Positions 1 to 8,619 are shown, counted from the stretch's first letter. The stretch: DNA of 12,544 nt from Methanobacteriota archaeon (GCA_002727275.1 PBWO01000004.1:63906-76449), one strand, 5' to 3'. The notes: generated by a model from the sequence alone, not told the origin. Translations and numbers: made by a program.

Positions 1-2229
1 TTGGTACTGACCGAAAACCCAGCAAATCTACTGGCTGATGGAGGAATCGCTGCTTTGGATGGTAATGTCGCCCTCAACAACATGCCTTGGTTGGTCGATT
101 CGGGCAGTGCATTACAACTCAAATCACCCGATGGAGCGGTAGTCGATGCCATCGCCTTTGGTGGCGGAATCGCAGAGATAGATGGCTGGCAGGGTGCAGC
201 AGTTTCAGTCCCCGGGGACGGTACTCCCGGCCTCATACTGATGAGGGGCACAGGGTGTGGAGACTATCCCGATACCGATACAGGCGATGATTGGGAGCAG
301 CGATGGATCAGAATAGGGGCCTCAACATTCTGCGATGGAGGATACTTCACTACCGAAGACGATTCTTCCGTATCGGCTTCCCTGGGGCCAGATTCCGCAT
401 TCAACGACCTGAAGCAATGGATTGGCGCTGCACAGAGTTCAATCCATCTGCACGTCTACCAGTTCATGAGCCCTGATCTGACTCAAGCACTCCTCGATTC
501 AATTGCCGAGGGAGTAGAGGTCACACTGTTGCTCGAAGAAGGGATTCTCGATGGCAGTAGTACCATTAACAACCAGAGAGGACACGCTCAAACACTGCAC
601 GATGCTGGTGCTACTGTACTTTGGATGGAGGACCCCACGCAAATCAGTTCACCATATGCATTCATACACAGCAAGGTCGCAGTTAGGGATTCAGAGAGCG
701 TATGGATATCTTCAGGCAACTGGAAGGATACCAGTGTGCCACCCGATGGTATCGGTAACCGTGAATGGTCTGTTATTCTGAACTCACAGGTAGCAGCAGA
801 ATTGGTCCTCTCACGAATGGCATGGGATGAAAACACTCAGCATTTGCACATCTCACCTCATTCGTCTTGGCATGCTCCAACATTCGATTGGACCATGGAT
901 AGCCCTTGGCATGATGATGAAATCACTCCAATAGAATACCATTCGGGTCCGTTCGATGCTCAACTCATGACTTGTCCCGATGACTGCGTTACGGGAATTG
1001 TTTCGATGATTGAATCCGCTGATTTATCAATCGAGCTTTCGGTGCAATATCTCGACTTGGATTGGTACTGGGGATTCGGAGACAATCCGATTATCGCTGC
1101 TTTGCATCAGGCTGCGCAGAGAGGGGTGAGCATACGCCTTATGCTGAACGGATTCTATGCCGAATGGGACGATGAAATCCGAGATGCCATCAACATGTTC
1201 AACACAGACTGGAACGCGACGGAAGGCCTCGATGTTACTGCCAGACTTATGGCGTATTCCGACAGCATAGTGAAACTACACAACAAGGGCGCTATCATCG
1301 ACGGTTCAAGCGTCCTAGTTGGAAGTATGAACTGGGGCTCGAGCGCGGCCTTGCGAAACCGAGAGATGGGTGTGTTGATTCATCACGATGGTTTGGCTTC
1401 TGATTACTCTGCCTCCTTCGAAGAGGACTGGAACAGATTAGATCCTACAACAGATTCCGATGGAGATCTGTTGCCTGACCAATGGGAGTTGGAATACGGA
1501 CTCAACCGGCATTCTGCAGCAGTCCTAGGAACTGCTCTGAGTGAGCAATCGCTGGATCCTGACGAGGACGGACTCAACAATCTCGAGGAATATCAACTCG
1601 GTGGCGACCCATTATCGAATGACACTGATGGAGACTGTATCCCTGATGGAGAGGAGTCGGCTTTTGCTGCTAGCGTCATGCGTCAGCCAGTATTAGCCAT
1701 GAACTCAGACGATGTCGATGAGAATGGTATTCCCGATGGAGAGCAATATGGCTGCGAGCAGGGCTCTACCGATGGTGGAAATGATGGTGAAGAAGAGGAA
1801 GAAGAGTCCGGGGAAGAACCTGAGGAAGAAGATGAAGATGGGTTATTCAATATCAGAGAAGACCCTCTTTCCAGACCGGGTGCCTCATTCTTATTCTGGC
1901 TGATGGTAATCTCGACTTTGTGCCTCGCGGCCGCTGCCATATCCATATATCTTCAGCCGAGGAGAGGTACTGATGAGATTTTGATTGACGACTCAGGATA
2001 TCGATTCGATGATGTTGGATCGGACAAGGCAATACTTGCTGGAACTAGTTTCGACGAATCAGCGGAGGATGTACGTGCTCGTAGTGAAGGCAGAGATGAT
2101 GGTCAGCACGGGAAAATCAAATTAGATGGATTCGGATTCAACAATGAGACTAGAGATCAAGTCCAGTGGATGCTCGAACAAGGAAGCACGATGGAAGAGA
2201 TTAGGGCCGAATTGAGTGAGGAAGAATGA
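1..2229 (+). CDS. Membrane-anchored PLD-family nuclease/phospholipase with lamin-tail and TSP3-like regions (5' end outside window)
   Basis: The first 742 codons visible encode an exported surface protein whose N-terminus, presumably with a signal peptide, lies outside the window; the TTG at base 1 is probably an internal Leu codon. Residues about 25-110 resemble a lamin-tail domain. Two phospholipase-D motifs follow: H223-S-K225 with D230 and an SSGN variant, then H427-N-K429 with D434 and the canonical GSMNW. Two HKD motifs normally form one active site that cleaves phosphodiesters in DNA or phospholipid. Residues about 485-580 are Asp-rich TSP3/EF-hand-like, then comes a Glu run (about 597-615), one membrane helix (about 627-650) and a charged tail of about 90 residues ending EELSEEE-like. 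The expected topology puts the catalytic part outside the cell. The TGA overlaps the next gene's ATG (ATGA), indicating an operon. The PLD family call is firm; nuclease rather than lipase is inferred from the lamin-tail partner and the downstream gene. Confidence 0.85.
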   Translation: MVLTENPANLLADGGIAALDGNVALNNMPWLVDSGSALQLKSPDGAVVDAIAFGGGIAEIDGWQGAAVSVPGDGTPGLILMRGTGCGDYPDTDTGDDWEQRWIRIGASTFCDGGYFTTEDDSSVSASLGPDSAFNDLKQWIGAAQSSIHLHVYQFMSPDLTQALLDSIAEGVEVTLLLEEGILDGSSTINNQRGHAQTLHDAGATVLWMEDPTQISSPYAFIHSKVAVRDSESVWISSGNWKDTSVPPDGIGNREWSVILNSQVAAELVLSRMAWDENTQHLHISPHSSWHAPTFDWTMDSPWHDDEITPIEYHSGPFDAQLMTCPDDCVTGIVSMIESADLSIELSVQYLDLDWYWGFGDNPIIAALHQAAQRGVSIRLMLNGFYAEWDDEIRDAINMFNTDWNATEGLDVTARLMAYSDSIVKLHNKGAIIDGSSVLVGSMNWGSSAALRNREMGVLIHHDGLASDYSASFEEDWNRLDPTTDSDGDLLPDQWELEYGLNRHSAAVLGTALSEQSLDPDEDGLNNLEEYQLGGDPLSNDTDGDCIPDGEESAFAASVMRQPVLAMNSDDVDENGIPDGEQYGCEQGSTDGGNDGEEEEEESGEEPEEEDEDGLFNIREDPLSRPGASFLFWLMVISTLCLAAAAISIYLQPRRGTDEILIDDSGYRFDDVGSDKAILAGTSFDESAEDVRARSEGRDDGQHGKIKLDGFGFNNETRDQVQWMLEQGSTMEEIRAELSEEE

Positions 2230-3506
2230 TTCCAGTAGACATCCACAACCTCGTCGAGGGAGTGGTTGACGGTTCTATCTCAGACGAAGACCTAACTTCT
2301 TGGCTGAAAAAGGTGCATAGTGAAGGGATCAGTGAAGTTGAGACTATCGCTCTGACTGAAGCAATGAGGGACTCAGGAGAGACACTATCTTGGAACTCAG
2401 AAATCTCGGAACTAGTGGTCGACAAACATTCGACTGGAGGGGTGGGTGACAAGGTCTCTTTGATCCTAGCGCCGGCGCTCGCCGCATGCGGCCTCAAGGT
2501 GCCGATGATTTCAGGTCGGGGACTTGGCCATACTGGAGGGACACTAGACAAGTTGGAGAGCATTCCCGGATTCAGCGTCGAGATGGAATCAGATCAGATT
2601 CAAGCCCAAGTCAATAAAATCGGCGTTGCTATGGTTGGGCAAACCGATAAACTGGTCCCTGCTGACCGTAGGATGTATGCACTCAGAGACGTCACTGGCA
2701 CGATTGACTCGGTCCCTCTGATCACCTCTTCGATTGTCTCAAAGAAGGCTGCTGAGGGTTTATCTGCCCTGGTTCTAGATGTCAAGTTCGGTAGAGCTGC
2801 ATTCATGACTGAGGAGGTCAAAGCCAAGAAGTTGGCTGAATCCATGGTATCGGCCGCTCGAGGAATGGGTGTTGCAACCACGGCCGTACTATCATCAATG
2901 GATACTCCCTTAGGTTGTGCGATTGGCAACTCGCTTGAGGTCCTAGAAAGTGTGGAAACACTGTGCGGTAACGGACCTGCCGATCTAGAAGAACTGGTTT
3001 GTATCCAGGGAGGCCTACTGCTGGATTCGACGGGTCTTGCAGAAGACCGCGATACTGGCGCTTTGATGATTCACGATACGCTTCATGACGGATCGGCTCT
3101 CGAGTGTTTCAGGGCGATGGTTGATGCCCAAGGAGGAGACTCTTCGATACTCAACAACGATTCATCATTGATGGTAGGCCTGGGCCTAATTGACACTGAA
3201 CTCAATGCGACCAGCCTGTGCGTGGCGGAAAGCGGGTGGGTATTCGATATTGATGCCTTGTCAATCGCACACGCATGCCAAAGAATGGGCGCGGGTAGAT
3301 TCGAACTCGGAGATGTCATCGACCGTGCGGTCGGCGCCATCTTAGAAGTGCAAGTCGGAGATAGAATTGAGAGTGGGGATCCTTGGATTACGCTGTATCA
3401 CAGGGACGAAGTTGGAAGATCTACTATCGAGGGACTCATTGGTTCAATCGTACTTGTTGATGAGGAGTTTGAGCCGGGAAGCAGGATTCACGAGGTGATT
3501 GGCTGA
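2226..3506 (+). CDS. deoA: Thymidine / pyrimidine-nucleoside phosphorylase
   Basis: This 426-residue cytoplasmic enzyme should convert thymidine (or uridine) plus phosphate to the base and (deoxy)ribose 1-phosphate. The family signature SGRGLGHTGGTLDKLE lies at residues 96-111, and the phosphate-binding KHSTGGVGDK at 67-76. The substrate-binding stretch has R154, S169 and K173, matching the Arg/Ser/Lys trio known in E. coli DeoA. The DVKFGRAAF segment (185-193) reads more like the eukaryotic TYMP version than the bacterial GSGAF. At 426 residues it matches bacterial and eukaryotic enzymes. The archaeal AMP phosphorylase of the pentose-bisphosphate pathway is about 500 residues with an extra N-terminal domain, and that extension is absent here. 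The start overlaps the previous stop as ATGA, with GAGG four bases upstream. Exact substrate preference (thymidine versus uridine) cannot be read from the sequence. Confidence 0.92.
   Translation: MIPVDIHNLVEGVVDGSISDEDLTSWLKKVHSEGISEVETIALTEAMRDSGETLSWNSEISELVVDKHSTGGVGDKVSLILAPALAACGLKVPMISGRGLGHTGGTLDKLESIPGFSVEMESDQIQAQVNKIGVAMVGQTDKLVPADRRMYALRDVTGTIDSVPLITSSIVSKKAAEGLSALVLDVKFGRAAFMTEEVKAKKLAESMVSAARGMGVATTAVLSSMDTPLGCAIGNSLEVLESVETLCGNGPADLEELVCIQGGLLLDSTGLAEDRDTGALMIHDTLHDGSALECFRAMVDAQGGDSSILNNDSSLMVGLGLIDTELNATSLCVAESGWVFDIDALSIAHACQRMGAGRFELGDVIDRAVGAILEVQVGDRIESGDPWITLYHRDEVGRSTIEGLIGSIVLVDEEFEPGSRIHEVIG
3492..3505 (+). promoter_or_regulatory. Shine-Dalgarno site and probable CTG start codon of the acyltransferase gene
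   Basis: GAGGTGAT at 3492-3499 matches eight contiguous bases of the complement of the conserved 16S rRNA 3' end. GAGG stands seven bases before CTG at 3503. That CTG overlaps the TGA of the upstream gene as CTGA, the same 4-base geometry as the ATGA junction at 2226. No ATG, GTG or TTG occurs in this frame between the in-frame stop at 3470 and the ATG at 3551. The ATG at 3551 falls inside a conserved membrane segment. The bases of the Shine-Dalgarno site also encode the end of the phosphorylase, so part of the match could be chance. Confidence 0.6.
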
Positions 3507-4582
3507 GGTTTGCACACATAGACCGTATTAGAGCAATCGCTGTCCTATGTATGGTGGAAGTCCATACTGCTGCCATCATTCCTCCCAGAGGTATGACTGT
3601 AGGAGATCCAGCGGCTTTCGTTGCTGCAGCATTCGGAGGTATGGCTGCCCCTATGTTCGTGATGATTTCAGGCTGGGGCATCCACATGAGTGCGACTAGA
3701 AGATTTGCTAGTGGACAGATGAGGGTTGCCGAATGGATTTCTTGGCTGATGCCTCGGGTGGTAATGCTGGCCTTGTGCCAGTTCCTGGTCAATGTCCTTC
3801 TCAACGTCGATAGAGGTGGCAGATTTGAGTGGCACACTCCGGGTGTACTGACTCTGCTAGCAATCGCGGCTCTTCTGGCCCCAGTGCTAGTCAGACTCGG
3901 AATGCAAACCAGAGTTGCTCTGATGCTGCTAATGGTTGCATCCCCTCTGGTACTAGGGAATGCCTCGGGGCCCGAGTGGACATGGTGGGAGAGGGTCGCC
4001 TCCGAGGGCTTCTCGGAATGGACGGCGAGACTACTGTGGAACGGAACCTACCCTGCTTTGCCTTGGTTGTTCTTCGTGCTGCTAGGGACTCTAGTCTATG
4101 ACCTATCTGAGAACCCCGAAATTAGAGAGCGTAACATCGCCATAGGAATGGCGGCAACAATCGCAACTATCGTAATCGCTGTGATGGAAGATATGCCGTG
4201 GGCACTCACTGAGGGCAATGCGGTTCTCACATTCTTTCCTGCCAGCTCTGCATTCCTAATTGTCTCGGGTACATTCGCTCTATTGGCGCACAGGATTCTA
4301 GAGGGAGGAGAGAGTACTGGTGGCGAGCCGTGGAGAGAAGACCGGTTATCATTCCTCGAACCTTTAGGCAAGATTACTCTGACCGTATATGTCGCTCACT
4401 TCGCAGTTCTGGGAATAATTGCCTCGATGATGCAAGGAGAGCCACGATTGGAACTAGTTCCTGCGTTTGCTGCTACAATCGGGCACACGTTAATCTGGAT
4501 ACCGTTGGCAATATTGCATCAACGATATTATCCAAAAGTGAGTCTTGAAGAATTGCTCAGAGTTTTCACTTCTAGAGCATAA
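3503..4582 (+). CDS. Multipass membrane acyltransferase, heparan-alpha-glucosaminide N-acetyltransferase-like (DUF1624/acyltransferase-3 type)
   Basis: Read from CTG at 3503, the product is 359 residues with roughly nine or ten hydrophobic segments. It opens with an IDRIRAIAVL...EVH block (D7, R10, H21), the usual first helix of this superfamily; starting at ATG 3551 would delete most of it. A YPALPWLFFVLLG block (about 182-194) and LGKITLTVYVAHF (288-300, H299) match the conserved blocks of HGSNAT/DUF1624 proteins. Family members move an acyl group, usually acetyl from acetyl-CoA, across or at the membrane onto sugars or glycan precursors. A plausible role is modifying surface or S-layer glycans, but the acceptor is unknown. 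It is translationally linked to the phosphorylase by the 4-base overlap and converges on the M60 lipoprotein gene 26 bases further on. An acyltransferase-3 assignment is the main alternative. Confidence 0.8.
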   Translation: MRFAHIDRIRAIAVLCMVEVHTAAIIPPRGMTVGDPAAFVAAAFGGMAAPMFVMISGWGIHMSATRRFASGQMRVAEWISWLMPRVVMLALCQFLVNVLLNVDRGGRFEWHTPGVLTLLAIAALLAPVLVRLGMQTRVALMLLMVASPLVLGNASGPEWTWWERVASEGFSEWTARLLWNGTYPALPWLFFVLLGTLVYDLSENPEIRERNIAIGMAATIATIVIAVMEDMPWALTEGNAVLTFFPASSAFLIVSGTFALLAHRILEGGESTGGEPWREDRLSFLEPLGKITLTVYVAHFAVLGIIASMMQGEPRLELVPAFAATIGHTLIWIPLAILHQRYYPKVSLEELLRVFTSRA

Positions 4583-4608
4583 ATTCGCTATTTTGTCTAA
4601 TTTAATTG
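4583..4608 (+). terminator. T-rich intergenic gap between convergent genes, possible plus-strand terminator
   Basis: Only 26 bases separate the TAA of the acyltransferase gene from the TGA of the convergent M60 gene. The plus strand reads CTATTTTGTCTAATTT here, a U-rich transcript of the type archaeal RNA polymerase terminates on without a hairpin. The minus strand is A-rich instead, so M60 transcripts probably end further along, inside the opposing gene. No stem-loop was seen. Confidence 0.4.
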
Positions 4609-7600
4609 TCAGTCATCAAGATAATCTGTGGTCCAAGAAATTGGCCCAAACCAAACTGAGCCTTCTTCATTTGTGGCCTGTATTCTGCCATAGTAAGTAG
4701 TTCCACAGCAAGTCAATCCTGTGATTATTTGTGAGTGATTACCAACAGTTGCACTGCCAAAACTAGTGCTTCCATACCAACCCGAAGTTTGGTTGCCCAT
4801 GTCTGCTGTACCGTAGTAGAACATCAAAGTTGTATTCGTCCCATTGTCGTAAGTCTCCCAAGAAATTGTAGTAGAGGTGGCATCAGATGGATCCGGTGAG
4901 GAAAGATTGCGAAGAATTGAGTCGTAAACGAAAAAGTCTCCTCGCAGAGGGTCATCTACCCAGACAGGAAGATGTTCCAGAGAATCAAAGGTTGCCTGAG
5001 TGAGTGGGAAGCCCCATGCGGCATGGTAAGGTGCTAAGTTGTAACCGGTTGCGTTAGAGAGATGAAGAACCCACGCATTGAATTCCTCGTCACCATTGGT
5101 TGGAACCTCTGATGAGGGCAAAGTATAGTACACGCTGAGAGCCTGAGTAATTGGAGTCCAGTTCCACTCTTCTTTGATTATTAGATAGGTGTCAAGAGCA
5201 GTCCAGACAGTCCAATTTGTAATGTTTGAACCGTCATCGAAGTAATCTCGCATTCGCGATGCTCGCTGCTGTGGATCTACTGCACCATGACCTTCGACCC
5301 CAACAAGATCCTCCATCAGATGGACGCTGGCAAAGTTACAACTCGTCTCGGTAGTTCCCGGCAGGGTCGAGGGCATCCACTGGTGATTGTGCCCTAATTC
5401 GTGGAACATGCCCCAATCCCCATTCTCCGACATGTGAGTGACATTGACCACTCCAGCTACACTTAGATCGTGAGCCATGAATGGATATCCAGAGTGCATC
5501 CATCCAGCAGAAATCTGTGCATCGAAGACTGCCCTTTCTACTCTTGGCCAAGGAAGATATCCGTAGAGGTCATGCTCCATCTCAAGTGCTAAGTCCCACC
5601 ATTCCATTAATTCCGTAGGGTTTGACAAATCTCGAATCTCATGGCTCGGAACTGTCATGATGAAATTATTTGAAACAAGTTCTGCCCACGGAGCAGGATT
5701 TTCATTCTCGGAGTAAATCCACTCGAAGTCTGATGTCTCACCTAGGACAAACATAGGGGCTTTCACTGCATTAGATATGGTGACTTGTAAATCACCCAAC
5801 GCTGAACCGGGTTCTATTGCTATGTAGATAGGTCCGCCGAATGCATTCCCCACTTGCATGGTCTGATGGTTGATGTACCACCATCTGACAATTTGGGGGT
5901 GGCGATGTAACTGGCTCTTGGACCACAAATTATCACTATGGGCGCCGACTAAAACATAGGCTCCAGAGTCAACCGTATGATTCGGTAACGAAACTGTCAC
6001 TATATCGCCCGGTGCAGCATACAATCCCGTGGACATTCTTACATGTGCTCTAGCTCCGGCATATCCGAAATTACTTGGTAGGCCGCTCTGGTTACCATCG
6101 ATGGTTACTGTACGAGTGATTCTGGTCGCGTTAGCCGGTACTTCTCCGGGGAATTCAGTATGGCTCGGGTGCGGTTGTAACTCGTTAGCCGGTAATCCTT
6201 GGGTTAGTGCAGCTTCGACTCTGAGTAAAGTGTCGGCTACCGGGTCCTCGCCCATATTGTGCCCGACATTCTGCCATAGAGTGCCGTATTCTATGACTGT
6301 CCAGCCGGTAGAATTGACCGTCTCCCTGAGAGGCGACCAGAAAGTATGGAAGTCGAGAGATACTACTCCCGTGCACACAGATAGAGTTGCATCAGCGATG
6401 GTTGCTTCAGCCTCTGAGAGGCTCTGATTGTCTAATCTATCCTCTCTGATTGCCTGAATTGCCGCATGTGGACGTGTTAACTCGTGGGGCATTTCAGACA
6501 GGTCGACTTCGTTGTATCCCCATGCCTGGGAGACAAACAGCCCAGTAGTCTTGGCAATCTTATTGCCTGGGTAATTATGAGCGACATCGGAGTTGGAATA
6601 CGACCAGTACCAAGCGTGTCCACCCATAATGAGACCTCCTCCTTCCAGAACGAAGTCAATCAGATTCTGATTGTCTTGGTTGTCGTGACCATTCCAAAAC
6701 TCATCTAGTAGGCAGTCCAGACCGGAGAGGTCTGCCGGAGTTACAGATAGATGGACACTGTGCCCTTCGGCTTGCAACTCATCTTCAAAATTATCGAATC
6801 CGGCCCCATAGGCAAGCCCGACGTCGGCATTTTCGCCACAGACCCACTCTACTGCTCGTAGAGAAAACTGGGTCTCCGCCGCTCCGGCCCCATCTACCCA
6901 GCTCTCATGGCCGTAACCGAGCATCTTGCCCCTACCTACATGGCTGGCCGAGATTACCGGAATGGTTGAGCCGTATCCCTCCTGAGCAAATCCAATTGGG
7001 AAAGCCCACTCGCCGATTGGCAATATTGGAGAAGGCCAGCCGCCCCAATTGGTCTCACCCATGCCTAGCAGTAAGTCAGATTGGTCGGCCCTTAGGTCGT
7101 GAACAGCAATCCATAGCAATAGTCCCACAGAACCTCCTGTGTTGTTTGCCCAGATTGTGTATTGTTTCCATTCTGAACGTTGCGTGGGGATTCCCGAAAT
7201 ATTTCCGTCAGAGTGTAGAGTCAAGCCTGTGGGAAGATCAGGATCGGCTTCCCATGTTTCGATAGAGGGACCAAGATTAGTCACAGTAATATTCACGCTT
7301 ACATTTGATTCCAAGGCGTATTGATCGTTGGGCCATGAGATTTGGTCTGGAGGCATACTTGTGACTCTGATTTGTAATGTGGTTGAGGCGATTCCTCCCG
7401 AGTTGTTGGCCCAGATTGTGTGATGTGACCATGGCTGTAGTAGGTTGGCAACTCCACTAATTTCTCCCGTATAGATATCGAGTTCAATACCATAGGGCAA
7501 TGGAGGGTTTACCTCCCATGTATCGGGAGTTCCTCCTTGCCAAGTAGGCGAAATTTTTCCAATATTTTCGCCTTTTCTAAGATCGAGAATGTATGGGTCA

Positions 7601-8619
7601 TATCTCAAATCCTCAACCACTAGATCTCTTACATCAATCAGAATTGAAGTTGAAATTGAGCCACCGGTATTTTGTGCAGAAATCACATATTCTCTGAGCG
7701 GATACACTGCAGATGGAGTGCCCCGTAGAGATCCATCTTCTTGGCTTAATATGATTCCAGGGGGCAAGGGTGGCTCTACAGACCAATGTGTTGCTAGACC
7801 TCCATCATAAGTAGGAGTTGTCTGGACGTATTCATCGATTGTCCAGTAGAATGGATGCCCGGGGTATGATAGTGAATTTGGTGCCTGATGTAGTGTAATT
7901 ATTCGCAAGGTGGTATCTACAGAGCCGCCTGAATTGGATGCGTAGATTGAGTGATTGGAATCCCCTAGGGCTCTGGCAGTTCCCAATATTGAACCGTCCT
8001 CGAGCAGTTCTAGTCCTTGCGGGAGAGGAGGTTCTGCAGACCAAGTTTCTGCAGATGAGCCTTGGACTAGAGGCGGGTCGATTGAACAAACTGAATCAAG
8101 GGTGCAAGTTAGAGTGTCGGAGATATACTGAATTGACAGAGGTGCCGGATCTAATACGGTGATTTCGATAGTTGTAGTCGAAGAGCCCATTGCATTAGTA
8201 GCAGTGACTGTGTGCAGAATAGGCTCTGAAACTCCTAGTGGAGTCCCCGATATTTCTCCGGAATAATCCAGAATAAGGCCATCCGGGAGTCGGGGATTGA
8301 CAAACCAGTTCTGAGGTCCATCGCCTTGGAAAGAGGGAGTCAGGGCTTGCATCTCAGAGTCGACAATCAGAGTAATCTCGTCCACTCCGTAAGTCAACTC
8401 GGAAGGAGGTATCATCAGTCGGCACGCATCTCCTGTGAAGATTTGTTGTGTCGTGCAATCCTCCTCTGTAACAACATCTGTGAAGCATTCCGGGTGCTCA
8501 GGCTGAGACTGACAATCTACTTCTTCAATTTGGTTATCTTCGTTTCCGAATAGCCCTAGACATCCTGAATTTAGCATCAATAGACAAAGCAGCAAAGCCG
8601 TTCTGCGATGATGATGCAT
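4609..8619 (-). CDS. Secreted lipoprotein with Ig-like repeats, amidotransferase-like region and M60 metallopeptidase (enhancin/TCAF-like)
   Basis: This product of 1336 residues starts with an RR-containing signal peptide and lipobox LNSGC, so C20 is the likely lipid anchor. A short Cys-rich linker (C36, C45, C55, C66) follows. Five putative Ig (He_PIG-like) repeats of about 87 residues fill residues 74-507; each carries a W-x-x-x-PxLPxG core and an SG(x)P/GTP turn. Residues about 510-720 look like a class-I glutamine-amidotransferase fold (GGGLIMGGHAW). An M60-like N-terminal domain (about 855-950) and the M60 catalytic domain follow, with HELGH at 1073-1077 and the expected third zinc ligand at E1091, fitting HExxHx(8-28)E. 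The last 95 or so residues are Fn3-like. M60 enzymes cleave glycoproteins such as mucins, so degradation of extracellular glycoprotein is likely. An upstream GTG at 8667 is an alternative start that would overlap the glyA stop as GTGA, but ATG at 8619 gives a normal-length signal peptide. Confidence 0.88.
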   Translation of the reverse strand: MHHHRRTALLLCLLMLNSGCLGLFGNEDNQIEEVDCQSQPEHPECFTDVVTEEDCTTQQIFTGDACRLMIPPSELTYGVDEITLIVDSEMQALTPSFQGDGPQNWFVNPRLPDGLILDYSGEISGTPLGVSEPILHTVTATNAMGSSTTTIEITVLDPAPLSIQYISDTLTCTLDSVCSIDPPLVQGSSAETWSAEPPLPQGLELLEDGSILGTARALGDSNHSIYASNSGGSVDTTLRIITLHQAPNSLSYPGHPFYWTIDEYVQTTPTYDGGLATHWSVEPPLPPGIILSQEDGSLRGTPSAVYPLREYVISAQNTGGSISTSILIDVRDLVVEDLRYDPYILDLRKGENIGKISPTWQGGTPDTWEVNPPLPYGIELDIYTGEISGVANLLQPWSHHTIWANNSGGIASTTLQIRVTSMPPDQISWPNDQYALESNVSVNITVTNLGPSIETWEADPDLPTGLTLHSDGNISGIPTQRSEWKQYTIWANNTGGSVGLLLWIAVHDLRADQSDLLLGMGETNWGGWPSPILPIGEWAFPIGFAQEGYGSTIPVISASHVGRGKMLGYGHESWVDGAGAAETQFSLRAVEWVCGENADVGLAYGAGFDNFEDELQAEGHSVHLSVTPADLSGLDCLLDEFWNGHDNQDNQNLIDFVLEGGGLIMGGHAWYWSYSNSDVAHNYPGNKIAKTTGLFVSQAWGYNEVDLSEMPHELTRPHAAIQAIREDRLDNQSLSEAEATIADATLSVCTGVVSLDFHTFWSPLRETVNSTGWTVIEYGTLWQNVGHNMGEDPVADTLLRVEAALTQGLPANELQPHPSHTEFPGEVPANATRITRTVTIDGNQSGLPSNFGYAGARAHVRMSTGLYAAPGDIVTVSLPNHTVDSGAYVLVGAHSDNLWSKSQLHRHPQIVRWWYINHQTMQVGNAFGGPIYIAIEPGSALGDLQVTISNAVKAPMFVLGETSDFEWIYSENENPAPWAELVSNNFIMTVPSHEIRDLSNPTELMEWWDLALEMEHDLYGYLPWPRVERAVFDAQISAGWMHSGYPFMAHDLSVAGVVNVTHMSENGDWGMFHELGHNHQWMPSTLPGTTETSCNFASVHLMEDLVGVEGHGAVDPQQRASRMRDYFDDGSNITNWTVWTALDTYLIIKEEWNWTPITQALSVYYTLPSSEVPTNGDEEFNAWVLHLSNATGYNLAPYHAAWGFPLTQATFDSLEHLPVWVDDPLRGDFFVYDSILRNLSSPDPSDATSTTISWETYDNGTNTTLMFYYGTADMGNQTSGWYGSTSFGSATVGNHSQIITGLTCCGTTYYGRIQATNEEGSVWFGPISWTTDYLDD

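Noticed and set aside
1..3. TTG at base 1 as the true start of the PLD protein
   Set aside because: No signal peptide follows, although the protein has a C-terminal anchor and extracellular domains; the gene most likely continues left of the window.
1780..1860. GAA/GAG-rich tract as a DNA-level microsatellite
   Set aside because: It is an irregular codon mix within one open frame encoding an acidic linker, so protein-level low complexity explains it.
3436..3837. Minus-strand open frame across the phosphorylase/acyltransferase junction
   Set aside because: It overlaps two well-supported genes on the other strand, and its composition looks like an antisense shadow.
3551..4582. ATG 3551 as the acyltransferase start
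   Set aside because: It falls inside the conserved first membrane helix and drops the IDRIRA motif; the family pattern extends upstream to the CTG.
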